Source: Moniliophthora roreri
Taxonomy: Eukaryota; Basidiomycota; Agaricomycetes; Agaricales; Marasmiaceae
Assembly (NCBI GenBank): GCA_001466705.2
Contig: LATX02000200.1
Span: 1,736,001-1,800,000, forward strand
Direction: 5' to 3'
DNA length: 64,000 bases
This document shows, piece by piece, positions 36,633-48,114 of this stretch. How positions within the stretch are numbered: the first letter of the stretch is position 1; every line of letters begins with the position of its first letter. Made by a program: the position numbers and the translations under genes. The notes beneath the pieces were generated by a model. That model did not search any database and had not been told where the DNA came from. It worked only from the letters and a program-made list of their open reading frames with translations.

Positions 36633-38281
36633 ATGTCCGGCATCGCTATTTCACTCAGATTTTCTGCAACAACCCGTTCAAGATGCTGTCTCACTAGTCT
36701 TCGATACAGACTTTTTAGTCAACAGCGAACGTATGCATTGAGTCGCTTTCCATCTCGTCCTGTAGGGCCAGGTCGAACGCGCCCAGGTCGCAACAAGGAG
36801 AGTCAAGCTGGAAGGCTTCAGGTCTCAGATGAACCCTTCAATACTGAAAGCAGCGGAAGAATTTCGCAAGAAGAGTCACCATTATGGCAAGCGAGTCAAA
36901 GCATTGCTGGTGGAAATGGGTATTCAATTGAGGGTCTGAAACGATTGGTGTCGAACGACTTGCTGGTCATTGAAAGGTCTGATTCAATCTCCAATATTCA
37001 CGGATATATCGTCAACTTTTAGACAGGCAAATCGAGATGTTGAACATATTTATTGGGTTCGAGCAAACCAACAAATACGCCATTCGTTAGTTATTGCCTC
37101 ATTCATTCCTTTATGACTTAGGTTGACGTGCATGTCGAGGCAACGCCGAAGGAGTACCCGTCGGATTCATCGCTGAAGAACCCGGAGGATTCTTGACATC
37201 TATAAACAGGCAATTGTTCGCCACTCACCGACCGTTTCGCGCGCTCATCATGGACACCGAAGGGAATCCAATCTTATGGGTCAGTCTTCATGACAGCACA
37301 AATTGCAACAATGATTTACCACATCTCTTTAGCTTCGCCGACCCTTTGCATGGATCAATTCCAGGATGTACGTTCAACATCCCCCGGATCTTCAAGAGAC
37401 CGCCGAAGACGGAACTCCTGTTCTCGATACACTTGCTGAAGTTCAACAAGTGTGGCACCCATTGCGGAGACGTTACGACTTATTCCTGAGGTGCGTGTAT
37501 GCATGTCTTCGACGAGTACGAATTCTGAGATGGGACGCGTAGAGAAAACTTCAAAAAAAGAATATTGTCACTTGCCTCTGAACCTCAACCAGAACCGCAA
37601 CCAGGGTCGGCTGTTTTCAATCAATTCGCCAAAGTTGATAGTCCGTTCCTTGCGTGGAGCTTCAGTCTCGAGGACGCTAATGGTGAAGAGGTCGCTTTCA
37701 TAAGCCGTGAATGGAAAGGGTTTGGGCGGGAAGTAGGTTAAAACGGAGACACTGAATGACCCCAGAACGTGACTGATGCTATTAACTCTCAGCTCTTCAC
37801 CGATACTGGTTAGTCCTTGCGAAAGTCAGGCTCATGCCACACTAAAACGGATTTCGCGTTTCAAGGTGAATACTACATCTGTTTTGGTCCTAGGTCAGGG
37901 CTTCCCAGCTTTGGCGATGGAGACTCGTTGCAGCATCGTCAGACAGTTCTTCGTAATCTTTCAATAGACGAGAGAGCAGTAAGTCCTGCCCCCATCACTA
38001 CTTGTATTTACAAAAGCCCCATACTAACCGATTGGACCGCTTGCATATGTACAGCTTATCTTGGCTCTGGCTGGTGCGGACCGCTCTTCGGCTCTGTTCT
38101 TTCTGAACCAGTACTGATCAGGTGTCTATTCAGTGAACATTGACTGCGACTACTTCTCACGGCATTCTGGCCGCCACGGGTAAGGAGCTTTGTTATCCAT
38201 TCGTTCTATAGACCCCTCCTGACATCTATTACCTGTGTCTGTAGGGGCTTTTTTATGCTCCCTGGCTGGGATTGGGAGTAA
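36633..38281 (+). CDS. Phospholipid scramblase family protein, mitochondrial (AIM25-like)
   Basis: Predicted 373 aa. The N-terminus is Arg/Ser-rich like a mitochondrial presequence. The scramblase domain follows (IEMLNIFIGFEQTNKYA; RQLFATHRPFRALIMDT; WLRRPFAWINSRMYVQ; REWKGFGRE; ALAVNIDCDYFSRHSG) and ends GFFMLPGWDWE. Members move phospholipids across membranes; the yeast relative AIM25 is mitochondrial. Nine introns: 36977-37026, 37086-37139, 37280-37332, 37491-37542, 37733-37792, 37809-37865, 37979-38054, 38074-38133 and 38180-38244. They leave a 16-bp exon (37793-37808) and a 19-bp exon (38055-38073). Divergent from mitochondrial IF2. Confidence 0.92.
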
Positions 38282-38516
38282 CATCACTTTACTACATCAT
38301 AACGTTCCGTAGTGGAAGAACTTGCGTCAGAACACGTGTATCCACCGTTTTCACCCCGTATGTATCTGATAGTGATGCTCTGACGCACGTACATAACATA
38401 CAATTGCAGGTGGTATAGACTGGCATGTCACAGAATCCAGCGGAGGTAATAGTACAGTACCAAATATACAAAAGAAGTGCTGAATATGCCGGGGGCTAAT
38501 CGACGTCCATCAGACC

Positions 38517-40064
38517 TCAGGAAATGAAGACCTTCCTAAGTTTGCCAAACTCGCATCTTTCGCCTGTCCTCGGACATGTGACGGTTCCGCCGTTTTTGGC
38601 GGCCATCTCTTCCATCGCCTAAAAGCGACATCTCAATTTTCCGGGCATCATACACGTAAAAAAGTAACCTTACCTCCCGAGAATAAACATACCCATTCGG
38701 GAATGCCATCGGCATGTTGTCTTCATCCATTATCTTTCCTGTGATCTGGCAGACAATAGTCGAGTTAGCGTGATGAGCTAAGGGGACGTCTTCTGCGAGC
38801 TTCCCAAGCCCATGACCCTGAGATCCTGCGCCAGATTCTCCATCGCAGACTGGGCAATCGACGTTCTTGGTGGATTGGTCGTAACAGGCTAACGATTTCA
38901 AAGATGCGAGACCGGCGTAGAGGGATAGGTTGAGAAGGGGTTCGTTGGGTAGAAGGTTTAGGGAGTAAATTGACTGGCGGAATGTCTTGACGAGGTTCGC
39001 CCAGCGAATAGGGTCGTACAGACGCTGTTGATGACGCTCAGGGACCTGGAGGACAAGTGACCATTGTCAATGTCAGGGCTTACCTTGTAAGGGCCGCAAT
39101 GAGTCGTTGGTGGGAAAGCCAGTAAAGCAGAGGCCTGATTGATTTGAAGGAGATGGGTGTCTTGCCAAGATGTCAGGTGCTTCTGAAGGTACGCAATAGC
39201 TTCTTGTTTGTGCCCTGCTCGACAGTACTCTATGTATTCTTGTAGCCTGAGGTCGAATTCAAGAGTATTCTGTTTGGAAAATTACTTCAGGTTCGCGTTC
39301 GGGTGATCTAGGCGAACCCTGACCTTGCTTTTCTTGAGAGCGCTCTTATTTTCACTACACCATGCCAGCGCCTCTGTACAGCTATGCTGTTGTAGAGCAG
39401 TTTCGATTCGTCTAATGTCACCGAACAAGCTAATGTCGACCAGCGTCTTGATGTGAATCAGTACCCTGGAATTCTCTTGCCCGATTCCGTCGCACACACC
39501 TCAATGTCCTTGTCTTTGGCTATCTGCTTCGCTGTCTTCTCTTTACCATTTCGTAAACACCAATCCACCAACCACCGATCAAGCCTTGTATCTCCCCACC
39601 TAGCAAATTCTGGGGTGTTGGTGCTTGGTATGCTTTCCAAAGCAGACAGATACTGGAATCTTTCCCGCATTACATCTTGTGCAGGTTTACCGGCTGTTTC
39701 ATGAAGTTCCGAAAGCTAATGGGCGTCGTAGTGATGTGCGGAAATAGTGACAGCGGGCGGGACACACCTTTCTCTTGAGAGTCTTCACTCTACTAATCAT
39801 AACATCTATAGAGGCAATCATGTCCTCTTTACCAAGTTCATCCGACCCAATCCGTTTGGTAATATCGTTCGCTGTGGTCTGAATGGCACCATACTCGCGT
39901 TCCGTTTGTTTCTGAGCCAACCGGAAAATTTTGCGGTAGTTCTCGTACGGAACCTGAATTTCATTGTGAGATAGAATATAGCACTAGAGAAATTTAGGTA
40001 TACTTACTCTAGTAAATGGCTGCTCAAAGAGCAAAATACCCTCCACATTCAACTTAGTCGACAT
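38517..40064 (-). CDS. FYV10: FYV10/MAEA subunit of GID/CTLH ubiquitin ligase
   Basis: Core subunit of the GID/CTLH E3 ligase, which in yeast degrades gluconeogenic enzymes. The N-terminal helical region (YENYRKIFRLAQK) precedes LisH/CTLH/CRA segments (RLDRWLVDWCLRNG; EYIEYCRAGHKQEAIAYLQK). The C-terminal degenerate RING has CPVC, then CQITGKIMDEDNMPMAFPNG and TCPRTGE, ending KLRKVFIS. About six short introns. The start MSTKLNVEG at 40064 is 161 bp from the divergent CDC45 start, and its 3' end converges on the scramblase gene. Confidence 0.9.
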
Positions 40065-40171
40065 GGGGTGGATGAATAGAGGCAGGTCCAAAAAGGAACG
40101 TGAGTAAGCGCTCATTGGCGTGACTAAGCGTGTCTTTACGCGCCTCACGTGTTAGGATTCCGTTGATTTCG

Positions 40172-40177
40172 ACGCGT
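40172..40177 (+). promoter_or_regulatory. MCB-type ACGCGT site before CDC45
   Basis: A perfect MluI-cell-cycle-box core lies 49 bp upstream of the CDC45 ATG and 108 bp upstream of the FYV10 ATG. In yeasts such sites bind MBF and drive G1/S expression of replication genes including CDC45. Function here is inferred. Confidence 0.45.
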
Positions 40178-40225
40178 TCTCAACCTTTTTCTTTCTAACT
40201 CCCATCGCGAGTCCTGGGCTCGAAA

Positions 40226-42676
40226 ATGGTTTTCCTTCCTCTTCCATCATCAGATCGCCCTTCGTACGCTGAAGCATACTCAAATATACTCACAGCTCAC
40301 CGACGGTCACCTCTTACATCCGCTTCCTCAGTCATCATACTAGTTGCACCCGACGTCGACGCCATATGTGCGGCTCGCATGCTTGTCAGTTTGCTCAAGC
40401 AGGACGATGTTATTCACCGTATAATACCGGTCTCTGGTATATCCGAGCTAGAGAAGATACGAGATGAGCTAATGGGATATACAGAGGTGCGTATTCGCTT
40501 GACTTGGATGTTTCTTATGAGAGGTTCAATGTACGCCACTAGCTTCACACATTAATTCTTATCAACATGGGTGGAATCTTGGATTTGCCATCTGAAGAGT
40601 GGTTTGGCGACTTTCCTTTAAAGATGACTGTCCATGTCATCGACTCTACAAGACCTCAAAATTTATCAAGTTTATTCGGTGGCGGTGAGAACGGTGAACG
40701 AATAATAGTCTGGGATGATGGCGGTGTGGAGAAACTGTCGGAAGAACGAAAGGCTTGGGAAGCACTGACGGTTAGTCGCCACTATGCTCCACAGTTGTTT
40801 TGGTGAATGATTGGTCGTTCCCAGTTTGAACCTGAACCAGACTCGGACGAGGAAGACTCCGATTATGGCACTCAGGATGAAGACTTAACTGATGACGAAG
40901 AAGATTACGAAGAGACAGGTCAACAAGGCAAACGACGGTCATTAGGTGATGGTGACAGAGTAGGGAAGAGAAGACGGGGAGAGGACGATGTCAGTCAGAT
41001 TGCTTGTTCAGACATAAAAACTAATATGCCATTACCAGAGACCGCGTCGTATGACTCGCGATGAACGCGACAATCATCTAGCCCGACTCGAAAAGCATTA
41101 CATGGCAGGTACATGGCACGGACAAAGCGCGTCAGGGACAATCTACGTCCTGGCTACCGTTCTTGAACGCGTCGATAATGACCTCCTTTGGCTTGCTATC
41201 CTTGGCCTCACCTTCCAATACACTACATCTCGAATCTCTCGTGACTTCTATGAGCGATACCATTCAATGTACTATGATGAAGTCTTCCGGCTCAACCCTC
41301 CGCCACCTGAAGGCGAGAAAGCCCTCAAGTCACTCAATCCCGATGACGAGAGCATACGTACCACAGAAGAGCTTCGCTTTATGCTGTACAGGCACTGGAA
41401 TCTCTACGATGCCATGTTTCACTCTAGTTACGTTGCCGGTAAACTAGGCATCTGGAGAGAACGGGGCAGAAAGAAATTGACAAGTCTTCTGGCAAAGATG
41501 GGGTGAGCACCCTTTTACACCAATCGTTCGACTTTACTACAACTGATATATTATATCACAGCTTTTCAATATTGCAAACTCAACAACCGTTCTCTCATAT
41601 GGACATGGAGCTTAAACGTACACTCGTCCAGAAGCTAAACGACAATGCATCAGAATATGGTCTAGTGGAACTTTCATACCCTTCCTTCATGCGCTGTTAT
41701 GGATTTCGCACCCTGCCACTGTCAGCAGCCGACGCAGTTGAGGGAATTAGTGCACTGTTGGATGTGGCAGGGGGCGTACGTATGGAGGTCGAAATCGAAG
41801 GGACTCGAAATGGGGGCGAATGGTTTGGTGGGGGCCGGTTATGGGAGGCGCCCGGCAATGCCTCGAGAAAGAGGTATGAAGATCGGGAAAACGTTCCTCC
41901 AGCCGGTCACTCCAATGAAATAGGTGCCTTGGCTAAGATGAAGAAGGTGGGGGACGAGGGCGATGACGGCCCAGTCGGACAGAGGGAGGAAGTGCCCTGG
42001 TGGGTTAGAAACTTCTGGAACGCGTATGATGCTTTGACAGAGTAAGCCCATGTTATTATCATTGTTATTTCGCTTACACTCATTGCGAACATGATTTAAT
42101 TCATTGGAAATCATAGCATCGGTCCGCTATGCCAGGCCCTGCAATTATCCATGTCTTTACATCGTGCAATTATCCAACGCGGGACCTCGATCATTGACAA
42201 GCAAGACATACGCACCATGCGCAACCATCGTGTTGTCGTAATGCAGCAAGGACCGGACCTCCCTCTTTTCTCGCACCCGGGAGTGCTATCGCGTCTCGCA
42301 ATGTGGCTGGTCGACGCTCTCAGAGATAAACTCCCAGGCACGAATGTCAGCATACATACGAAAAAGACGAGTCTTCCGTTTGTCGTTGCCTGCTTGAATG
42401 AGGCTTCTTCGTCATATGTCATCGTTGGCGTTATGGCCGCTTTGGATTTTGGAGATGTGCGAAAGAAGTGGGTCTATTCATTCTATTCTTGCGATTGAGA
42501 CGCCTCCATATTCATTTCATTACAGCGAGTTTGGTCTGGCCTTTCTGGATGCGAAGGAACGGTGCAATGCCCGTACACGACACAGTTCATTTGATACTAG
42601 CGTACTCGAAATCAACCAAGCTGACCTCAAGATGTTCCTAGAGACACTATGCGAAGGTCCAGAAGCTGCTTACTAG
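40226..42676 (+). CDS. CDC45: CDC45, CMG replicative helicase subunit
   Basis: DNA replication factor that joins MCM2-7 and GINS. The N-terminal DHH-like fold shows VIILVAPDVDAICAARML and, after splicing, LILINMGGILDLP. The acidic insert PDSDEEDSDYGTQDEDLTDD follows, with a basic patch after it. Then come WHGQSASGTIYVLATVLER, LRFMLYRHWNLYDAMFHSSY, LQKLND-type helices and the C-terminal SSYVIVGVMAAL...FGLAFLDAKE, ending GPEAAY. About six introns, roughly 50-75 bp. A G1/S-type ACGCGT box lies just upstream. Its 3' end converges on STN1. Confidence 0.95.
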
Positions 42677-42992
42677 ATGTTCACTGTAGGACGGAAGTGG
42701 ATTACATATCATTCATATCGTTCATCATGCTGTAGTTTACCAGACAGGCTTTATCAGGAAGGTGTACAACGGTTGGCCACCTTCGGCTTCTGAGAAGAGA
42801 TGGTACAGAAATACTTTGCACCTTATGCTCGTTCTTGTCGCTGTCACCAGTTCTCGTCCAAGTCCAGAACCATGGAAGTTGGTTTACTAATTTCGTGTTA
42901 TAGTCTAGAAGTCCAAGGCAATGTTGATTGCATATTGTATCGTGAATAGGGCATGCATACTCGGAATCATCGTATGAAAATAGGAAAGGGCC
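42677..42992. other. Convergent 3' spacer CDC45/STN1
   Basis: About 315 bp between two converging stop codons; no coding content seen. Confidence 0.5.
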
Positions 42993-45002
42993 TCAAAGAA
43001 CGAGATCCCATACTCCGTGACGATCATCCCAAGCTCTACCTTCATCGCGAAGTACATCTAAGGCCTCCTGAACGTTCCACTCCCCAATCTGCCGCCACCG
43101 GTCGTCTCTCCGAAAGTACACTAATATACTCTGCTTCGTCGGTCCAGGTACCATTTTCCCAGTAGACTTTGACTGTGCGCGTGATCCCGCTGACAGCACC
43201 CTAATGGCTTTCTCTACCTCTATAGAAAAGTATCGCGGCGTCAGTGACACGTAGGATTCCTCGCCAGGCTCGGGATCTGATAGACCTATCTCCTCATCGT
43301 CCTGGTCATCCAAAGGACGTTCAGTCGCGCTTGAGAAGACAGACATCCCTGACGTATTGGCGGTGGCATTTAGAGAATGAAAAAATGATTGTGAGATGCC
43401 GGTATCGCTCCTCCAGGGACCAGCAACAGTCTCATCATTGGAGGGAATCGGATACACAGGACCATCCCAAAGAACGATACTCCCCTCCTTTGCTAAATGT
43501 AGAATCGTCGACCTCCACAATCGCTTCATTCTAGCCGCTGTCGAGACCTCTGGCCTAGATATAGCTGTAGAAGTGGACGGTATACATGCACCACCTCTAC
43601 CTTTCTGGGACGCATCAGCAGCAGCCTTCTTCGCCGCCTCTTTCGCTCTCCTCTTTGCCTCCGCTTTCACAACTCTCTTTCCCATATCATTTAGTTCGGG
43701 TACGCGGCGTAGAAAGGAGAGTGTAAATCCCCGCAGTTGTGGGGAAGATGCATCGGGCGGAGAACGATCTAAGATATTTGATGATAAAGATGCAGGTATA
43801 CGGGATGACCGGGGTGTTTCTTCCGTATTAGTATACGTGGATCGTCGTGGTGTTTGGTCATCTAATCGAGGGTGACGGGAACACTTGGTTGGGGTGGCAG
43901 GGTAAGGAAAATCTGAATCCTCTCCCTCATTTGTCGTATCCGGTCCAGGGTTGAACATGCTGTGATAGCAGTCCATAAAGTGCTTAACGTAGATGCGGAA
44001 TGTGATGTCTGTGAGGTCCCTGGAACGGAGCTTGGAAGGATGGCGTAGCTTGCGGGGTGACTATAGAGGCGGACGTTAGCCTAGAGAAGGTAAATGACAG
44101 AAGAGTCCAACCTGATGAGAAGAGGCGGTAGATTTCGTAGGACTAGGAGCACCTGAGGTCGCCGGAGATGAGACCTCTTGCATGGCGCGTCGGTTTGGTT
44201 CAGGTGGGTGGAAGACAGGAGTAGGTATAATGAATGGTTCGCTCAAGGAATAGTAGGTACTATGGAGCTTCAGGACCTCTTTCCAGTGAAGCGGTTGATC
44301 ATTGGAGGAGCATTTCTCTGGAGTGATGCAATCAGATACAGAAGCCTGAAAAATCGGCACACTAACCAATGGTTGTCGCAATGATTTGTCGAGATTCAAA
44401 ATGTTGAGCGACCTTACCACATACACGCACATGGTCACCTACGCAAGCCAAAGGTTTCGGAAACTGGACCAACGACCAAGTCCGATTCCCGGGTTGAGGC
44501 TTTATTTTTGATTTAGACTGAGACGGTTTGGTTGGAGATGGAGGAGCATTGGTACATTTGTGTTGACAATCTATGACGCTTGTTCCGTCATCAACTGGTT
44601 GATTATTCAGAAAAAACGTTCAAATGGACCTCGAATGAACGCATACCAGAGTATATAATTTTCTTCTCAAGGATCTGGACTCCCACAATCAGGCCGACCA
44701 ATCTCACATTTCTACAAGGCACTCGTTTAAGCCAGAGAAAGTCCTCGCCTACAATCGTTAGAGCTCGTGAATTCCCTTGAAAGACTAGAAAGGTTTGTAC
44801 CTGGTTTCTGTTGCATATTTAGGACATCTCGAACGAAACATGATGCTGTGGCCTCTGGTGTCAGTACCCAATTGAAGATGTCCGCATTCGTTGGAACTGT
44901 GTCATTGGGCCGCTCGGCACTCGGTTTTCTTCGTTTTCTTGGTGTGAGAAGTACAGACCCAGATGTAGGGGTAGTATGTTCAACGATAGATGTGAGGCTC
45001 AT
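42993..45002 (-). CDS. STN1: STN1-like telomere-capping OB-fold protein (CST complex)
   Basis: The N-terminus starts MSLTSIVEHTTPTSG and leads into DIFNWVLTP. An OB fold follows: VRLVGLIVGVQILEKKIIY, then VDDGTSVIDCQ and GDHVRVCGKVAQHFESRQ. This order matches Stn1/RPA2-type proteins that bind telomeric single-stranded DNA with Ten1 and Ctc1/Cdc13. After a Pro/Ser linker there is a lysine/alanine-rich helix (GKRVVKAEAKRRAKEAAKKA) and a C-terminal region (RMKRLWRSTILHLAKEG; DDRWRQIGEWNVQEALDVL) consistent with winged-helix units. Four short introns. Divergent from PAM18 (155 bp between start codons). Confidence 0.8.
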
Positions 45003-45157
45003 AAAGCCAGGTATATAGACGTGGTGGTGGTCGAGTGGGAAGAGACAAGACCGCCGGAAGCGCCGATGCGTGATCGTGTTGACTCCTACTCCCTGCCATC
45101 ACCACAACATCACCATCACTTTCTTCTCAATCTCTTAAAACGTCAAAAAGCCTTGCA

Positions 45158-45529
45158 ATGCCGGACTTGGGAGACTATGCACTCATTGGATTTGGTGCCG
45201 TAGCTACGGTGTTCGTCGGGAGGCGTATGCTGAGTAGGGGAGCGAAGGGTCCAGCTGAGTGGGCCAAGGGAGGTTTCAAAGCAAAAATGGATAGGAGTGA
45301 GGCATTATCAATCCTTGGACTCAAGTATAGCATTAAAATCGTGTTTTAACACTGTTCTGAACTAATTCGAACCTCCAGAGACGGACCAATGCTTCGCAAC
45401 AAATTAAAGGATGCACACCGACAAATTATGTTGGCGAATCACCCGGACAGAGGAGGCTCTCCGTACGTCGCAAGTAAAATCAACGAGGCGAAAGACTTGT
45501 TGGAGAGGCTGGATAAAGGACGCCGGTAA
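45158..45529 (+). CDS. PAM18: PAM18/TIM14, J-domain subunit of the mitochondrial import motor
   Basis: Predicted 105-aa inner-membrane protein that stimulates matrix Hsp70 during import through TIM23. One N-terminal membrane helix ([19 protein letters not shown]) precedes a C-terminal J domain with the required HPD in [20 protein letters not shown]. One intron at 45325-45378 splits the Lys codon before DGPMLRN. The length matches short fungal TIM14 proteins. Confidence 0.93.
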
Positions 45530-45926
45530 ACATATGGTGCGGAACGGTGGGTATCATCTTTGCACTTTTAATGCGGGGTCTATTCAAACCTATCATACTT
45601 AGGGCCGTAGATCTATTTTATTCTCTGCATTATTGTATCGATACCACCCATCTCAATCGGATATTATGCTACATTCTTAAACGAATATCCGCGAAGGCGT
45701 GGCTTGCAAGGCGGAAAGGAAGCCCCTGATTAACGTTGAAGCATGCAGACCGACCGGTCTTGTATCCACCGAGCGGTTTACTCCGCAAACGAACAGCCAC
45801 CCAGTTTAGGAGCATGTTTTAAAACATCTCTCCGTGGAAGTATAAAGGAAGTAACTCTCCTTCCCAGACTAACCAGTATCTACTTTCAACCACCGTCATC
45901 GTGATAGCTCCTTACATTCAACCGCC
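45530..45926. other. Intergenic with TATA-like site
   Basis: About 400 bp. TATAAAGG at 45841-45848 is about 80 bp upstream of the RING-protein ATG and is a plausible core promoter. No coding exon seen. Confidence 0.45.
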
Positions 45927-46714
45927 ATGTCTCTCATGAAATCTCGCTCCAGCTCCTCCAGTCAATGGGAGCCCTGCTATTGCTCACTCTGTGACCAGTA
46001 CTTCCTTACTAAGGCTATGCTACAACAACACTTGGAGACATCACGTATTCATCCCCGTTGCGAAACTTGCGACCGAAGCTTCCTCAATAAGAACTCTCTA
46101 CGTAACGTGGGCCACCTTTCTCCCTTGCACCCTTCATGTAACTGAAATGATCGTTTCCCTGTAGCACTTCGTCCTGTCCAACCGACACCATTACTGCAGA
46201 GAGTGTGACCAAACTTTCCAGTCTGCTTCAGGCTTGCGAGCACACCTCGAACACCACCCCGCTCATAGCGACGATCTTGACGAAGACGATGATCTCTTTG
46301 AGCTGGATCCTATCAAGTATCCTCCGGGATGGGAAGATGCTCTAGGAGAAGAGGAAGACCGTCGGGCCAACAAGGAGGACCCTATCATTACTGATGACTC
46401 CGAGCCAGCCATGTCCCGAGTCGAAGTGATGAAAACTATATTGGCGATGAAGCAACGTATGACCAGACCCGCCAAGAAACTCGTTCAAAGTTGTCCCATA
46501 TGTCTCTCGACACCAAAGTCGATGAGTGCAGCTCGATGTGGCCATCTGTTCTGTACATCGTAGGTGTTCTTCCTGGCCTCATTTCTCTAAAATTTTATTG
46601 ACCCTGCTTAACAGATGTATAAGTCATGCCTTCGAAACCAGTGGAAGCTGTCCTTCCTGCCGTAGACCCGGCCTGGCCTCCCAACTCAGAAAAGTCAAGT
46701 TGAACGCATCTTGA
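45927..46714 (+). CDS. C2H2 zinc-finger plus C-terminal RING protein
   Basis: Predicted 224 aa. Three C2H2-like fingers in the first half (CSLCDQYFLTKAMLQQH; CETCDRSFLNKNSLRN-H; CRECDQTFQSASGLRAHLEH). An acidic spacer (DDLDEDDDLFELDP) follows. A C-terminal C3HC4 RING (CPICLSTPKSMSAARCGHLF, then SCISHAFETSGSCPSCRR) suggests ubiquitin-ligase activity. Introns are 46107-46164 and 46560-46614; the second splits the Ser codon just before the RING Cys of SCISH. The combination recurs in basidiomycetes, but I cannot name a target. Confidence 0.85.
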
Positions 46715-46897
46715 TTCTTCGACACCGCTTGTTCACAACCAATTCACAAAGGACTGCTATGTACTCATACCCAACCCTATGTATCACTGAAATATATCTA
46801 TGAACATTTGTTTCGATAAACCACAGTTGTCAACATCAGCTTGTGCGAACTTGATAAAGAAATCGACTTTTTCTTACGTAAGGCAAATTTTTCCCCG

Positions 46898-47671
46898 ATG
46901 TTAGCTACTTCCTTGAAGCGGGCAGCGCAGAGGACTGTGGGCTGTTCTTCCCGAGTATCAAGCCCTCGGCTCATTCACTCAAGCTCATCCAGGAAAGATG
47001 CTAAATTGGAAGCCCTCGAAATCCTCTCCCAACCCAGGGGTTCACCAGCACCCCAAGGCTACGACGCCTACCTCTCGGCCTGGTCATCCAAACAAACCAA
47101 GTCGAACCAACCTCCCATCATGAACATACCTTCACAGGAAGACCCCCTCTTACATTATCTCGCGTCACGTATCATGCAGAATGGGAACAGAGCTCGTGCA
47201 TCACGAACTGTATCGCGTACACTTCTTCACATCCACGCGTGGACCCGTCAACCCCCTCTACCTATTCTCCGACAGGCTATTTTTGCTCTCGCACCCGCTG
47301 CGAGAGTCGCAAGCCAGACACATGGAGCAAAAGTTATTCAGTTGCCTATGCCGCTGAGCGAGAAGCAGGGCATTTTCTACGCGGTAAAGTGGTTATTGGA
47401 AGAGGTGAAAGGACGGAACGGAGGGCCGAAGTTGGAAGAGAGACTTGCTAGGGAAATTATTCTACTGATAAAAGGAGAGAGCAAGGCATTGGAAAAGAAG
47501 ACGGCCTTTCACAAGCTTGCTATGGGTAACCGGTATGTGACTGGGTGTCTCTGTCTTTCTGGGGATCTCACATATGGGCGTATCGTAGTGGTAACCTGCG
47601 GTAACATCCCTGTGACCGTGTACGAGACGTGCCTTTTTGCAAGGTGTGGCTGTTCTAGACACGACTTTTGA
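46898..47671 (+). CDS. Mitochondrial small-subunit ribosomal protein uS7
   Basis: RNA-binding protein of the mitoribosome small-subunit head. The N-terminus MLATSLKRAAQRTVGCSS is basic and hydroxyl-rich, as for import. The uS7 core shows HYLASRIMQNGNRARASRTV, LPILRQAIFALAP, GIFYAVKWLLEEVK and ALEKKTAFHKLAMGNR. The last residues are uncertain. A GTATGT donor at 47533 probably starts a final intron, but both splicing and read-through end at the same TGA (47669-47671). An upstream in-frame Met at 46841 is less likely. Confidence 0.87.
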   Translation: MLATSLKRAAQRTVGCSSRVSSPRLIHSSSSRKDAKLEALEILSQPRGSPAPQGYDAYLSAWSSKQTKSNQPPIMNIPSQEDPLLHYLASRIMQNGNRARASRTVSRTLLHIHAWTRQPPLPILRQAIFALAPAARVASQTHGAKVIQLPMPLSEKQGIFYAVKWLLEEVKGRNGGPKLEERLAREIILLIKGESKALEKKTAFHKLAMGNRYVTGCLCLSGDLTYGRIVVVTCGNIPVTVYETCLFARCGCSRHDF

Positions 47672-48114
47672 TGTGGCCTGAATGTTTTCTTTCAGAACAA
47701 TCCAGCGCAATGACGATTAGAAGTCAGGGTCTATTCCTACAGCCACATTATCCAGTAATAATATCCACGAATCTTTCCACGTCGTCGCCCTAGTTGCCGC
47801 GATACACTGAGTGCCCTCGAATGTTGCATTCGCTGAGTTGAAATTTCGGATTCGGTAATCCTCGGCCTGTATCCGTGCATGCTTACAATCAAGGATTAGC
47901 TTGCAAACCGTTCTATCTTCGCAATTGTCGCAACTGTCAGATCTTGCAAAATCCGAAAACACTCCAGTTCCTGAGGCCGCTTCCTGTGCGGAGTTAGGCG
48001 AAAAACTAGGAACAAAACTTCTTATATTCGTTCTCAAACTATGATAACTCAATGTGCAGCTATCCATTGAGTGGTGTATTATCACCGTCTTGTAATAACA
48101 TCGTACCAAATATA
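47672..48114. other. Convergent 3' spacer uS7m/MSS51
   Basis: About 440 bp between converging genes. A 130-aa minus-strand frame at 47717-48109 has no recognisable motif and I do not call it. Confidence 0.45.
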
